NCBI GenBank assembly: GCA_022567155.1
Contig: JADFHN010000001.1
Span: 62,001 to 126,000, forward strand
Direction: 5' to 3'
From: Bacteroidota bacterium
Lineage (GTDB): Bacteria; Bacteroidota; Bacteroidia; Cytophagales; Cyclobacteriaceae
Length of the DNA stretch: 64,000 nt
Shown here: positions 33,127 through 41,931 of the stretch, piece by piece
Layout of the letters: each line of letters opens with the position of its first letter
Position numbering within the stretch: position 1 is the first letter of the stretch
Position numbers and translations under genes: made by a program
The notes under the pieces: model-generated
Seen by the model: only the letters and a program-made list of their open reading frames with translations
Told to the model about the DNA's origin: nothing
The model's database searches: none

Positions 33127-35919
33127 TCAACTTACTATTTCATGAAGCTCCTTTTCTCTCATTTCTTTGAGTATATTCTCAGGATCAATCGGAAGGGAAG
33201 TCACTCTTACTCCAACTGCATCAAAAATCGCATTAGCTATTGCCGGAATCACAGGGTGTAATGCTCCTTCGCCACATTCTTTGGCGCCAAAAGGCCCTTC
33301 AGGATCAGTAGTTTCAACAATATTGCTGAAAATATCAGGAGTATCCAGGGTGGTGGGGATTTTATAATCCAGGAAATTTCCATTAAGAAGCAGGCCATCA
33401 TGAAATTTCATTTGCTCACTTAATGCCTGTCCGATCCCCATATGCCAGGACCCTTCCAGTTGACCCTCCACCGCAAGCGGGTTGAGCGCCTTACCAGGAT
33501 CATGAGCTCCCCATATATTCTCAACAATAACAGAACCTGTTTCTTTATTCACTTTTACCTCTGCAACCACGGCTCCAAAGCTATACGAAGGACTTAGTCC
33601 CGCTCCTGCCCCTTTAAATTTCCCTCCCAGTTTCGGAGAATTATAACTACCGGTTGTTGTTAATGCTCCAACTTTCCGTGTGGCTATCTCAACAGCCTCG
33701 ACCCATGTCAAATCAATTTTTTCATTATTTGTGAAAACTCTTTCATCTTTCAGAACAAATTCGGAAACACTGACATCTGAATTCTTTGCCACAGCCAGGA
33801 GAATATTTTCCCTCATTTTTTCAGCTGCCATTTTTGCAGCGTTGCCAGCCATAAACGTTACCCTGCTGGAATAGCTGCCCAAATCAATCGGGGTCAGCAA
33901 TGTATCGGCGCTGACTATCGCTACATAGTCCATACTTAATCCAAGCACCTCAGCCACGATGATTGCCAGCATTGTATCACTTCCCTGGCCAATGTCACTG
34001 GCTCCTGATGTAATAAGAACGCGTCCGTCCAGATCAACTTTAAGATGTACAACCGATTGAGGATATTCATTCCAGTGTATTGGTAGGGCACTGCCGCTTA
34101 TAAAGAATCCACTTGCAACTCCAAAACCTCTTCCCACTGTAAGTTTCCGGTAATTTTGCCTCCATTTTGACTGTTCCATTACTTTTTCCAGGCATTCTTT
34201 TACACCATTTGAAGTAATTCTGTATTGACCAATAGTGGTGGTATCAGGGCCTAGAAAATTCCTGAACCGGAGTTCACAGGGATCCATACCGATTTGTTCT
34301 GCCAGCCTGTCAATAATTGTTTCTACAGCGAAACGTGAATTTACTGCCCCATGCCCACGCATGGCTCCGCACTGGGGTTTGTTTGTGTAAACCCGACGCG
34401 TCCGGAATCCCAGGTTGTCGATTTTGTACGGAGCTTGCAGCAAGACCCCATTATAATAAGTGGTTACCACTCCGAAGCTGGCATAAGCTCCCCCGTCAAT
34501 AATTATATCTGCATCCAATACCTCAAATTTTCCATCGCTGCTGACACCCAATTCCATGCTCATCCATGTAGGGTGCCTCCCATGATTGGTTAAGAAAACC
34601 TCCTCCCTTGAGAATCTGACTTTTACAGGTCTGCCCAGTTTCCCGGAGATATGCGAAATAATAATCTCATGAGGGAATGGATCACCTTTCCCACCAAATC
34701 CGCCTCCTACGAATGGTTTTATCACCCTGATCCTGTTCATGGGAACCTCGAGAACTTTTGATAGGTATCGATGCAGATAATGAGGGATCTGGGTAGCGCT
34801 AATCACTGTCAGGCCGTCTTCGTCCCACCAGGCGGTTGCACTATGAGGCTCTGTAAAGCCATGATTCAATCCCTGGAAATCAAATTCCACCTTACAGGTA
34901 TGGTCTGCTTTTGACAATCCATCTTTCTGATCCCCAAAGCGTAATTCCGCCTGTTTATGAATATTGTTATTGAATTTGCCATGAGAATGAATTCGTTCAT
35001 CTTCTTCTACATCCTCCAGGGATTCTGTCATCTCCAGAAATGGCCGTAAAGGCGAATAGTCAACTTTTATTGCTCTACAAGCCCTGGCCGCAATTTCCTC
35101 CGTATCGGCAGCTACCGCGGCTACTATTTCACCCACATAGCGTGTCTTTTCAATGGCCATGGCCGTCTCATCTTCGGATATCGGCAGGACCCCAAATGAT
35201 ATAGGTAGCTCTTTCCCTGTAACGACCAACCGCACACCTGCTATCTTTTCTGCATCGGAAGCATCAATAGCATTAATTCTTGCATGTGGATAGATACTCC
35301 TGAGGAATTTACAATGCAGAGCGTTTTTTACTTTTATGTCGTCTGCAAACTCTGCCTCGCCTTTTACTTTTTTGACAGCATCCAGATATGGTCTCCCATG
35401 TCCTACCATTTTGTATTTGGATACCTCTTTCCCGGTTTCATTTTCAGATCCGAATTGATTGGTGTCTTTTACATATTCACGTACCGCTTCAATAATTTTT
35501 TTATATCCCGTACACCGGCAAAGATTACCTGATAAAGCCTCTTTTATTTCATATGTTGTCGGATTCGGATTTTCATCCAGAAAGGAGAGGGTTGTTAATA
35601 TCATTCCAGGTGTACAATAACCGCATTGTATAGCTCCCTTCTCTACAAATTTGGTTTGCAATGGATGAAGACGTCCATTTTGAGCTACCCCTTCAATGGT
35701 GATAATATCGCTCCCATTGTATTTCAGGGCCGGTGCAATACAGCTTTGAATGGGTGTTCCATCAATAAGAACTGTACATGCTCCACAGCTTCCCTGTTCA
35801 CATCCGATTTTAGTGCCGGTAAGTTGTATCTTTTCGCGAATAACTTTAGCTAATGTATCGTGTTCTTCTACCAGAACATTGTGCTGGACGTTGTTTACGA
35901 TGATACTCAGCTTTTTCAT
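33127..35919 (-). CDS. hcrA: 4-hydroxybenzoyl-CoA reductase, fused gamma (2Fe-2S) and alpha (molybdenum) subunits
   Basis: 930 aa. Residues 1-155 are the two-[2Fe-2S] small subunit: plant-type cluster Cys40, 45, 48, 60 (GCEQGSCGACTVL) and the second cluster Cys99, 102, 134, 136 (QCGYCTPGM, CRCTG). Residues about 168-925 are the molybdopterin-cytosine-dinucleotide subunit of the xanthine oxidase family (PFVGGGFGGKGD, GAMRGHGAVNSRF, SDIGQGSDTM, GAKECGEG). In characterised 4-hydroxybenzoyl-CoA reductases the two are separate proteins (HcrC, HcrA); here they are joined in one frame. With HcrB it reductively dehydroxylates 4-hydroxybenzoyl-CoA to benzoyl-CoA. The substrate is inferred mainly from the HcrB insert and the neighbouring bcr operon. 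Confidence 0.85.
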   Translation of the reverse strand: MKKLSIIVNNVQHNVLVEEHDTLAKVIREKIQLTGTKIGCEQGSCGACTVLIDGTPIQSCIAPALKYNGSDIITIEGVAQNGRLHPLQTKFVEKGAIQCGYCTPGMILTTLSFLDENPNPTTYEIKEALSGNLCRCTGYKKIIEAVREYVKDTNQFGSENETGKEVSKYKMVGHGRPYLDAVKKVKGEAEFADDIKVKNALHCKFLRSIYPHARINAIDASDAEKIAGVRLVVTGKELPISFGVLPISEDETAMAIEKTRYVGEIVAAVAADTEEIAARACRAIKVDYSPLRPFLEMTESLEDVEEDERIHSHGKFNNNIHKQAELRFGDQKDGLSKADHTCKVEFDFQGLNHGFTEPHSATAWWDEDGLTVISATQIPHYLHRYLSKVLEVPMNRIRVIKPFVGGGFGGKGDPFPHEIIISHISGKLGRPVKVRFSREEVFLTNHGRHPTWMSMELGVSSDGKFEVLDADIIIDGGAYASFGVVTTYYNGVLLQAPYKIDNLGFRTRRVYTNKPQCGAMRGHGAVNSRFAVETIIDRLAEQIGMDPCELRFRNFLGPDTTTIGQYRITSNGVKECLEKVMEQSKWRQNYRKLTVGRGFGVASGFFISGSALPIHWNEYPQSVVHLKVDLDGRVLITSGASDIGQGSDTMLAIIVAEVLGLSMDYVAIVSADTLLTPIDLGSYSSRVTFMAGNAAKMAAEKMRENILLAVAKNSDVSVSEFVLKDERVFTNNEKIDLTWVEAVEIATRKVGALTTTGSYNSPKLGGKFKGAGAGLSPSYSFGAVVAEVKVNKETGSVIVENIWGAHDPGKALNPLAVEGQLEGSWHMGIGQALSEQMKFHDGLLLNGNFLDYKIPTTLDTPDIFSNIVETTDPEGPFGAKECGEGALHPVIPAIANAIFDAVGVRVTSLPIDPENILKEMREKELHEIVS

Positions 35920-35960
35920 ATTTCTCTTTTGAATGCCAGCTAATATCTTCCAATCATTAC

Positions 35961-36341
35961 TCAGAGATTCCGGATAACATTTTTCAACATTTCACGGAGC
36001 TTTGCTGTTACCTGGCCCATTCTTTCCGCTTGAATGGGTGTCATTGCGATTAGCGGATCAATTACGGTGACTTCGGTATTGTTTTGGTCTGACTCATGGA
36101 CCAAAAAGTTAATTGAAGGAACATAGACAGCCTTTTCATTTTTCAGTAATTCAGCCGAAGTTTTTGAATTGCATTTACAAAGAACACGAACATTTTGGTT
36201 TATAGATTTACCATCAATTCTATCTGAAACTTCTCCTTCAGAAATAATCTCGAAGCATTCTTTACGCAATGACTCCCTTAATTTCAAAAGAGTCTCATCA
36301 AAACATGCGTCTATGTTTACTGAAAAGACAGATGCGTTCAT
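35961..36341 (-). CDS. DUF302-like protein
   Basis: 126 aa soluble alpha/beta protein. The patterns FDETLLKLRESLRKECFEIISE, VRVLCKCNSKTSAELLKNE and YVPSINFLVHES resemble the DUF302 fold. It has two cysteines in a C-x-C pair (CKC). No signal peptide. It is the second gene of the hcr operon (32 bp after the SDR gene, 42 bp before hcrA), so it may assist aromatic metabolism, but no function is known for the family. Confidence 0.6.
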   Translation of the reverse strand: MNASVFSVNIDACFDETLLKLRESLRKECFEIISEGEVSDRIDGKSINQNVRVLCKCNSKTSAELLKNEKAVYVPSINFLVHESDQNNTEVTVIDPLIAMTPIQAERMGQVTAKLREMLKNVIRNL

Positions 36342-36372
36342 TTTAAAAAATTTTTCATCATCGTAAAATCAT

Positions 36373-37107
36373 CTATGCTGCGCCTATGCTTTTTCCCCCA
36401 TCTACATACAGAATTTGGCCGGTTATAAATCGCGTTTTATCTGAGCTTAAGAAAGCGACGGCATTCGCAACATCCTCGGGCTGCCCAATAGTCTTTGTCG
36501 GTTGTGCGTCAATGAGCTTTTGTTTCACATTTTCGGGCAATGCCTGGGTAAGGGGCGTATCAATCAGTCCCGGTGCTACCGTATTTACAAATATGTTGTA
36601 CCTGCCCAGCTCAAGAGCCAGTACTCTCGTAAGTCCTACGATGCCGGCTTTCGAGGCAGCGTAATTAGACTGGCCGGCATTACCTAACCATGCCCTTGAA
36701 GCAATATTTATAATTCGTCCGTTCTTCTGCTTTCGCATGATCTTTGCCGCTTCCCGGCACATCAGCCAGGTACCCCTGAGATTCACACGGATAACTTCAT
36801 CGAATTCTTCAATAGGCATTTTCCAGATAATATTGTCTCTGATAATTCCAGCGTTGTTTATCAAAACGTCAATTCTCCCAAAGTTGTCAATGACAAATCG
36901 GAACAATGCTTTTACTTCGCTTTCATCACTAATATTCGCAGGAAAGAACTTTGCATTTTCGGCTCCGAAAGCTGCCTCCAGAACCTTGCCATTTTCCTTA
37001 TCCACATCCACCAAAAGAGTAAAATAACCTTCATCAACCATTTGCTTTGAAATAGCTTTCCCAATCCCTTTTGATGCACCCGTTATAATTACAATTTTTT
37101 TATCCAT
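36373..37107 (-). CDS. short-chain dehydrogenase/reductase, first gene of hcr operon
   Basis: 244 aa classical SDR. Cofactor motif TGASKGIG (9-16), NNAG (84-87), catalytic Ser137, Tyr149 and Lys153 (SNYAASKAG). Asp34 after the second strand (LVDVD) predicts NAD(H) over NADP(H). It resembles FabG and the dehydrogenases of cyclohexanecarboxyl-CoA metabolism; in this operon a role on an alicyclic or 3-hydroxyacyl-CoA is plausible but not shown. Intact. The promoter region upstream carries a 19-bp near-palindrome. Confidence 0.85.
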   Translation of the reverse strand: MDKKIVIITGASKGIGKAISKQMVDEGYFTLLVDVDKENGKVLEAAFGAENAKFFPANISDESEVKALFRFVIDNFGRIDVLINNAGIIRDNIIWKMPIEEFDEVIRVNLRGTWLMCREAAKIMRKQKNGRIINIASRAWLGNAGQSNYAASKAGIVGLTRVLALELGRYNIFVNTVAPGLIDTPLTQALPENVKQKLIDAQPTKTIGQPEDVANAVAFLSSDKTRFITGQILYVDGGKSIGAA

Positions 37108-37155
37108 TCCTGTCTTTTATGACGTATTGAAATTTGATATTTCTACATAATGAGT

Positions 37156-37186
37156 TGAAAATATGTATCAATTCGAATGATACAAA
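37156..37186 (-). promoter_or_regulatory. hcr operon promoter with near-palindrome in the spacer
   Basis: On the minus strand TTTG (37186-37183), a 19-bp spacer, and TATTTTCA (37163-37156) fit the phylum's promoter pattern, about 50 bp before the SDR start. The spacer region 37165-37183 is an interrupted palindrome with arms GTATCA and TGATAC, a plausible repressor site different from the bcr palindrome. Confidence 0.45.
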
Positions 37187-37250
37187 TCATCCTAGTTAAG
37201 ATAACAGATTTAACGTGCAAAAAATAATATTTACTCTATACATAAAATGA

Positions 37251-37929
37251 CTTTTATCAGTTTAATGAATATTTCCTGTTTTCGTCACATTTTTTAAAAT
37301 AGGCCTCCGGGTTTGAAATAGGGCGATATTTTGTAAAATTGGGTGTTGCAAGCCTTAAATTCAGGCCTGTTTTCAAGATATTCCGTAGTAAAAAAATATT
37401 TAACTCGGGAGGTAAGCACCTGGTAATCAAGTCTTAAAATAATTGTTCCCCAGGTTCAACATTGGATAACCATTCTGTCATTCACCATTTAATTTTCTTT
37501 TGTTCATTTTGTCTTCCTGCCCGCCCCCGCAGATGGGCTTAGGATGGCAGGCGGGGACACAAAACCTGCCTTTGCCGAATCGGCTACGAGCAGGCAGGCG
37601 AACCAACCCCGAAGGTCCGAAGGACTCCTATGGAGGATCCCTATGGGAAAAGTCAAGAACGCCCCAAGGTTTTCCGCTGAATTTTCGTAATTCTGCCAGA
37701 TGTTGGTGGCACTAAGGACTTGCGGGAGGGTTTACCTTCGAATGATTCCTGTGGCACACAGCAGGGCGTTCGATTACTGCCTGGTGGCAGTATTGGGGTT
37801 TTTAGTCCCACGACAAGATCACCTGAAAGGCCGGCCGGCCAAGCAAGGACCTTGTGCAAAATTTTATCAAATAATTCCAGGGTGTTGTAAAGACGAAAAC
37901 AGGGCTTTTATCAGTTAAATGAATATTTC
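37251..37929. repeat. GC-rich insertion bounded by 24-bp direct repeats
   Basis: The sequence CTTTTATCAGTTTAATGAAT at 37251-37270 recurs with one difference at 37905-37924 (and both continue ATTTC). Between them is about 630 bp, the inner part (37500-37870) clearly richer in GC, with GCCTGCC/GGCAGGC palindromes and a GGCCGGCCGGCC run. It holds no credible gene. It may be an inserted and decayed element. Confidence 0.5.
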
Positions 37930-38030
37930 TGGTGAAATCAGATGTCAGTCTTATGTTTGCTGCCAGCATAAAGTGGACAGTTTGGACAAAAAGTTAGAGT
38001 AGATTTTTCTAATTTATTTACTGTACCACC

Positions 38031-38239
38031 ATGAACACACAAGATCACAAACCGCACATTCCCGAATCAGGGATATTAAACGAAAGACCAGAAGGAAATT
38101 ATAAGCAGAAGAAAAAATCAAAATTATTCTTAAAGGTCCAAAGGTGGAGATTCGATTGTTGGCCTATGCATGCGTGAAGGTATTTTGGCCCTATTTAGAG
38201 GACAGGGTTCAATCCATTGTAAATAAAATCAAAGGCTAA
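38031..38239 (+). pseudogene. small frameshifted remnant
   Basis: An ATG at 38031 opens MNTQDHKPHIPESGILNERP, but the coding pattern then continues in another frame (VEIRLLAYACVKVFWPYLED...) to a TAA at 38237-38239. Two frames joined across a likely deletion near 38125 suggest a decayed short gene, family not recognised. Confidence 0.25.
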
Positions 38240-38637
38240 TTAGTTGTATTTACGGTCACATTAAAGCGTAATTTTCGCGGGAACAAACAGCGTACGGAAT
38301 CGCAGGCCTGGTAATATAAAGATCCCGGCAGTGCATAGGATCCTTCCTTGACGGATTCGGCTGCGGAAATTCGCACTACTATTTTCAATTCCCCGTCAAA
38401 AACCAAAAGCTTCTCATAGGTACCTTTCAGCAGAAATTCCCTATAATCCGGATAAGTGGGCTTACTCAAAGCAATTCCTGCAATTGGTTCGACCGTCAAT
38501 ACAGCTGAAATTAAATTGTCATCATTGACAGTATCAGCCTGAATATGATAGCCATGCTCAATTTTGAAGAGCAGGATTATCTCACTGGTTTTACCGGGGT
38601 CCGACAGTAGCAACGGGAGGATATTGCAACCTAACAA
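38236..38637 (-). CDS. DsbD N-terminal-domain-like fragment
   Basis: 133 aa from the TTG at 38637; the frame is open further upstream to the end of the preceding gene without any ATG, so the true 5' end is uncertain. The fold matches the periplasmic alpha domain of DsbD: HGYHIQADTVNDDNLISAV, YREFLLKGTY, and the closing YYQACDSVRCLFP with the Cys pair that exchanges disulfides. No membrane or thioredoxin domain follows, so it is a lone or truncated domain. It lies directly after a broken TlpA-type gene and probably received electrons from or gave them to it. Confidence 0.55.
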   Translation of the reverse strand: MLGCNILPLLLSDPGKTSEIILLFKIEHGYHIQADTVNDDNLISAVLTVEPIAGIALSKPTYPDYREFLLKGTYEKLLVFDGELKIVVRISAAESVKEGSYALPGSLYYQACDSVRCLFPRKLRFNVTVNTTN

Positions 38638-38699
38638 TCTGGATTTGTAATAACGGATTCTTTGGTTTGGCAGGCCAAATTGCCAAAAACAAAAGGAGG

Positions 38700-39326
38700 C
38701 TAGTTGGAGGCAAGCATCTCATCCAAGCGGGCCTTGAGTTCTGTTAATTTAGCGTCAAACCCCTCGCTGTCCAACAGTGAGAAGAATTGGATGTTGCCCT
38801 CGGAATCGATTAAGAGATTGGATGCAATCATCACTTCATCCCTGGCGAGAGCCGGTTGTGCTTCTGGGGGGCAGTACCGGTTAGCTACTTCCCCATCAAG
38901 ATCAATCAATAGCGGGAATGAAAAATTGAATTTATTCTGGAGTTTCTCCCGTACCAACTCTTCGGGTTCTTTCACATCAACAATCAATACCTTGACCCCC
39001 TGTGATTGGTAGTCCTGAAACAACTACTCTAAATACGTCACTTCGGCATTACAAAATGGGCACCAGGTTGTAGCGAAGTGAATGACTACCGGATCACCTT
39101 TCAGTGAGCTCAGGCTTACCATTTCTCCATTGAGATCCGGCAGTTCAAAATCCAGTGCGACCTGGCCCAGGCCGTACTGCGCCTCCTTGGACATGGATTC
39201 TACAGTGTTCTCACGCTCCTCAGTGGAATTGCTATGGGATGCACCAGGCTTATTACAACCCAGGGGTATAATCAGAATACAAATTAAAAATAAAAATGGA
39301 GAGGTACGTCTTAACACAATATTCAT
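38700..39326 (-). pseudogene. TlpA/ResA-like thioredoxin lipoprotein split by an in-frame amber codon
   Basis: The ATG at 39326 encodes a lipoprotein signal (LICILIIPLGC) and the first part of a TlpA domain (DFELPDLNGEMVSLSSLKGD, HFATTWCPFCNAEV with the WCPFC active site). An in-frame TAG (39024-39026) follows, and the same frame goes on: LFQDYQSQGVKVLIVDVKEP ... LLIDSEGNIQFF to TAG at 38700. Without the internal TAG it would be a normal 208-residue protein. The first ATG overlaps the methyltransferase stop by 4 bp. Either a recent nonsense mutation, a base error, or readthrough. Confidence 0.75.
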
Positions 39327-40111
39327 TTTTCTGCCAATAATGAAATACTCTTTACACCATAGTCCTTGCTCGCTCCAGTGGCAGATTTTGAAATAAATCC
39401 ATACTGTTTATTTTCGACCACACGTATGACTTTCATCCCGGTTTTCTCAATGGCATGATAATAGTCATCTTGTTGCATTGCCCCACCTATACATGCCGCC
39501 CAAAGTGTTGAATTACAAGTAATACTATCGGGCATTTGAATTTCGGTAACAATGTCGGAAATAGCCATTCTGCCCCCCGTTTCAAGAATGGAAGCAATCC
39601 GATCAAAAACTTTCTCCTTTTTCGCCGATAAGTTGATCACACCATTACTTATTACCACGTTTACGCTTTCCGGTTCAAAATCAAAATCTTCAATATAGCC
39701 CTTTTTGAATGATACATTCTTGTAGCCATTCATTTCTGCCAATCGGAAGGCTTTGTCCAACTGAGCATCCGTCATGTCAAGTCCAACAACCCAGCCGGAA
39801 GTTCCAGTTTTGAGGGCAGCAATGAATACATCCATTCCTGACCCACTTCCTAAATCCAGAACTTTTTCTCCTGACTTGATGTCAGCCAGTCCAAAGTGAT
39901 AACCCACACCTGCAAAGGACTCCACAGATTCAATCGGGATTTGATCCAATTCATTCCCGCTATAACCCAGCCTACGGGCCAATTTCCACCCCATTGCAAA
40001 ATGAAAATCTCCTGCCGGGTTTTCAGCCACGTCGGTGTACATGGCTTTGACTTTGTTTTCCAATTTCAGCTTGTCCACTGAACGGCTTGATGAAACCTGA
40101 GAGTTTTGCAC
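39323..40111 (-). CDS. SAM-dependent methyltransferase, ArsM-like
   Basis: 262 aa class I methyltransferase. SAM-binding VLDLGSGSGMDVFIAA, then VGLDMT, and ISNGVINLSAKKEKVF. The N-terminal AMYTDVAENP and the later CNSTLWAACIGGAM with two cysteines resemble arsenite methyltransferases (ArsM), which bind As(III) through cysteines and methylate it. The cysteine set is only partly visible, so the arsenic role is tentative. First gene of a small operon with the TlpA-like and DsbD-N-like genes (4-bp overlap with the former), a context of thiol chemistry that would suit arsenic handling. Confidence 0.65.
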   Translation of the reverse strand: MQNSQVSSSRSVDKLKLENKVKAMYTDVAENPAGDFHFAMGWKLARRLGYSGNELDQIPIESVESFAGVGYHFGLADIKSGEKVLDLGSGSGMDVFIAALKTGTSGWVVGLDMTDAQLDKAFRLAEMNGYKNVSFKKGYIEDFDFEPESVNVVISNGVINLSAKKEKVFDRIASILETGGRMAISDIVTEIQMPDSITCNSTLWAACIGGAMQQDDYYHAIEKTGMKVIRVVENKQYGFISKSATGASKDYGVKSISLLAEK

Positions 40112-40344
40112 GACTGTCTTGTTTACTATGCGAAGAAATAAAGTTACTCAATAAGATATTTAATTGTCAATTTTTTTTTAAAAAAGTTTTTGTGGAGTGA
40201 TGTAGGAGTTAAGATTTTACCATCTACTCTTCATTCTCCTTGCCTAAAGTAATGAAGGTCGTTAGAACTTAACTACTTGCAATGTATTCCTACTATACCT
40301 AAATTGCCAGCTTATATATTGTCAGCTTATTTAAAATCCAACCA

Positions 40345-40980
40345 TTGTCTTACACATACTGGGAAATTAAAGCAAAAGAATTTGGGAACTGTAATTGTGA
40401 TTACGGTTGCCCATGTCAGTTTAACGCATTACCTACACATGGCGATTGTATGGCGGTGGTAGGGATAGAAGTAGAAGAGGGGCATTATGGAGATGTAAAT
40501 CTAGATGGCTTGAAATCTGTATCTGTTTATAAATGGCCTGGAGCGGTGCATGAAGGGAATGGGGAAATGCAAATCATTGTTGAAGAGCGTGCCACTGAAG
40601 AACAACGAAATGCATTAGTCAAAATCCTAAGCGGTGAAGATACTGAACCAGGCAAAACAGTTTGGAATGTATATGCATCGACTATGAGCAGCATACTGGA
40701 GCCAATATTCACTGATATCGAATTTGATGTTGATGTTGAGAAAAGAAAAGCCAGAATGGTCGTGGATGGAATTGTTGATTCAATTGGAGAGCCCATTCGA
40801 AACCCAATTACCGGTGACGAACATCGTGCCAGAATCGAATTACCGGCTGGATTTGAATATAGCGTAGCCGAGATGGGAAGTGGTACCAGTAGTGTGAAAG
40901 GTCAAATACAGATGGAATTGGAAAAAAGCTACGGCCAGTTTGCAAATCTCCATTTATCGACAAACGGAATTATAAGATAG
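40345..40980 (+). CDS. DUF1326 domain protein
   Basis: 211 aa. The N-terminal Cys motif CNCDYGCPCQF followed by GDCMAVV is the hallmark of DUF1326. Starts at a TTG (40345) because no ATG is available at the right place; related proteins begin just before SYTYWEI. It is followed after 32 bp by a DUF2182 membrane protein, a pairing that recurs across many bacteria. The cysteines suggest metal binding; function unknown. Confidence 0.75.
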   Translation: MSYTYWEIKAKEFGNCNCDYGCPCQFNALPTHGDCMAVVGIEVEEGHYGDVNLDGLKSVSVYKWPGAVHEGNGEMQIIVEERATEEQRNALVKILSGEDTEPGKTVWNVYASTMSSILEPIFTDIEFDVDVEKRKARMVVDGIVDSIGEPIRNPITGDEHRARIELPAGFEYSVAEMGSGTSSVKGQIQMELEKSYGQFANLHLSTNGIIR

Positions 40981-41012
40981 ACATTTAATCCACATTAATA
41001 TTTTAGGACTCA

Positions 41013-41855
41013 GTGGCTCAAAACTCTGTGCTTGAATCAGTCCTCCAAAAAGATAAGGCCATTTTAATTGGTGGCCTTGTTAGTATTATACTCATTTCTT
41101 GGATTTATATACTATCAGGGGCTGGAATGGGAATGGATATTCTCAGAATGACCATCCCAAATTCCGAACAAATGCAATCCATGAATGAAAACACTTCATT
41201 GATAGATATTGATTTGATGGCTTCTGCAGTCTGGAATACTCAATATGCAATTCTAATGTTCTTTATGTGGTGGATTATGATGATTGCAATGATGCTTCCG
41301 AGTGCCTCCCCCACAATACTTCTTTATGCTCAGGTAATCAGAAAGAACTATAATAGAAAAAAATATCTTGTACCAACAATTATATTCACGTTGGGTTATA
41401 TATTTTCATGGGGGGTATTCAGTTTGATCGCCACTTATACGCAATGGGGGTTAGAATCATTAGGATTACTCTCTTCAATGATGTCGAGTAACAATGTTAT
41501 TTTGGGTAGCAGTTTATTACTTGTGGCGGGTATTTATCAACTTACACCCATTAAGCATTCATGCTTACGGCATTGCCGTCATCCAATGCAATTTCTTACC
41601 TTGCATTGGAGAAATGGAATGAGGGGAGCGTTTCAAATGGGACTGTATCATGGAATTTATTGTCTTGGATGTTGTTGGTTTTTAATGGCACTACTTTACG
41701 TGGGAGGAGTAATGAATTTATTCTGGATATGCGGGTTAGCTATTTTCGTGTTTCTTGAAAAAACAATCCCTTCCGGACACTGGCTTGCTAAAATTACCGG
41801 AATATTCCTGATTTTATGGGGCGTTTGGTTACTGTCTCATCAATTTATGTTTTAA
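41013..41855 (+). CDS. DUF2182 integral membrane protein
   Basis: 280 aa from a GTG at 41013, with about six to seven transmembrane segments. The motif MWWIMMIAMMLPSASPTILLY and the second conserved stretch MGLYHGIYCLGCCWFLMALL identify DUF2182. Partner of the DUF1326 gene upstream. Conserved His, Met and Cys in the helices hint at metal handling; no experimental role is known to me. Confidence 0.8.
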   Translation: MAQNSVLESVLQKDKAILIGGLVSIILISWIYILSGAGMGMDILRMTIPNSEQMQSMNENTSLIDIDLMASAVWNTQYAILMFFMWWIMMIAMMLPSASPTILLYAQVIRKNYNRKKYLVPTIIFTLGYIFSWGVFSLIATYTQWGLESLGLLSSMMSSNNVILGSSLLLVAGIYQLTPIKHSCLRHCRHPMQFLTLHWRNGMRGAFQMGLYHGIYCLGCCWFLMALLYVGGVMNLFWICGLAIFVFLEKTIPSGHWLAKITGIFLILWGVWLLSHQFMF

Positions 41856-41931
41856 TCCTCGTACGTGCAAAATAACCCCAAGCATAAGCAACAATAATCT
41901 TCAAATGTTCAGATATTATGTCATAATAGGC

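Noticed and set aside
36373-37107. Specific naming of the SDR as a cyclohexanecarboxyl-CoA pathway dehydrogenase
   Set aside because: Motifs are common to FabG and many SDRs; only operon context supports such a role.
31530-39326. Genome-wide reassignment of TAG as a sense codon
   Set aside because: TAG serves as the natural stop of bcrA, of the TlpA gene itself and of the adhesin gene.
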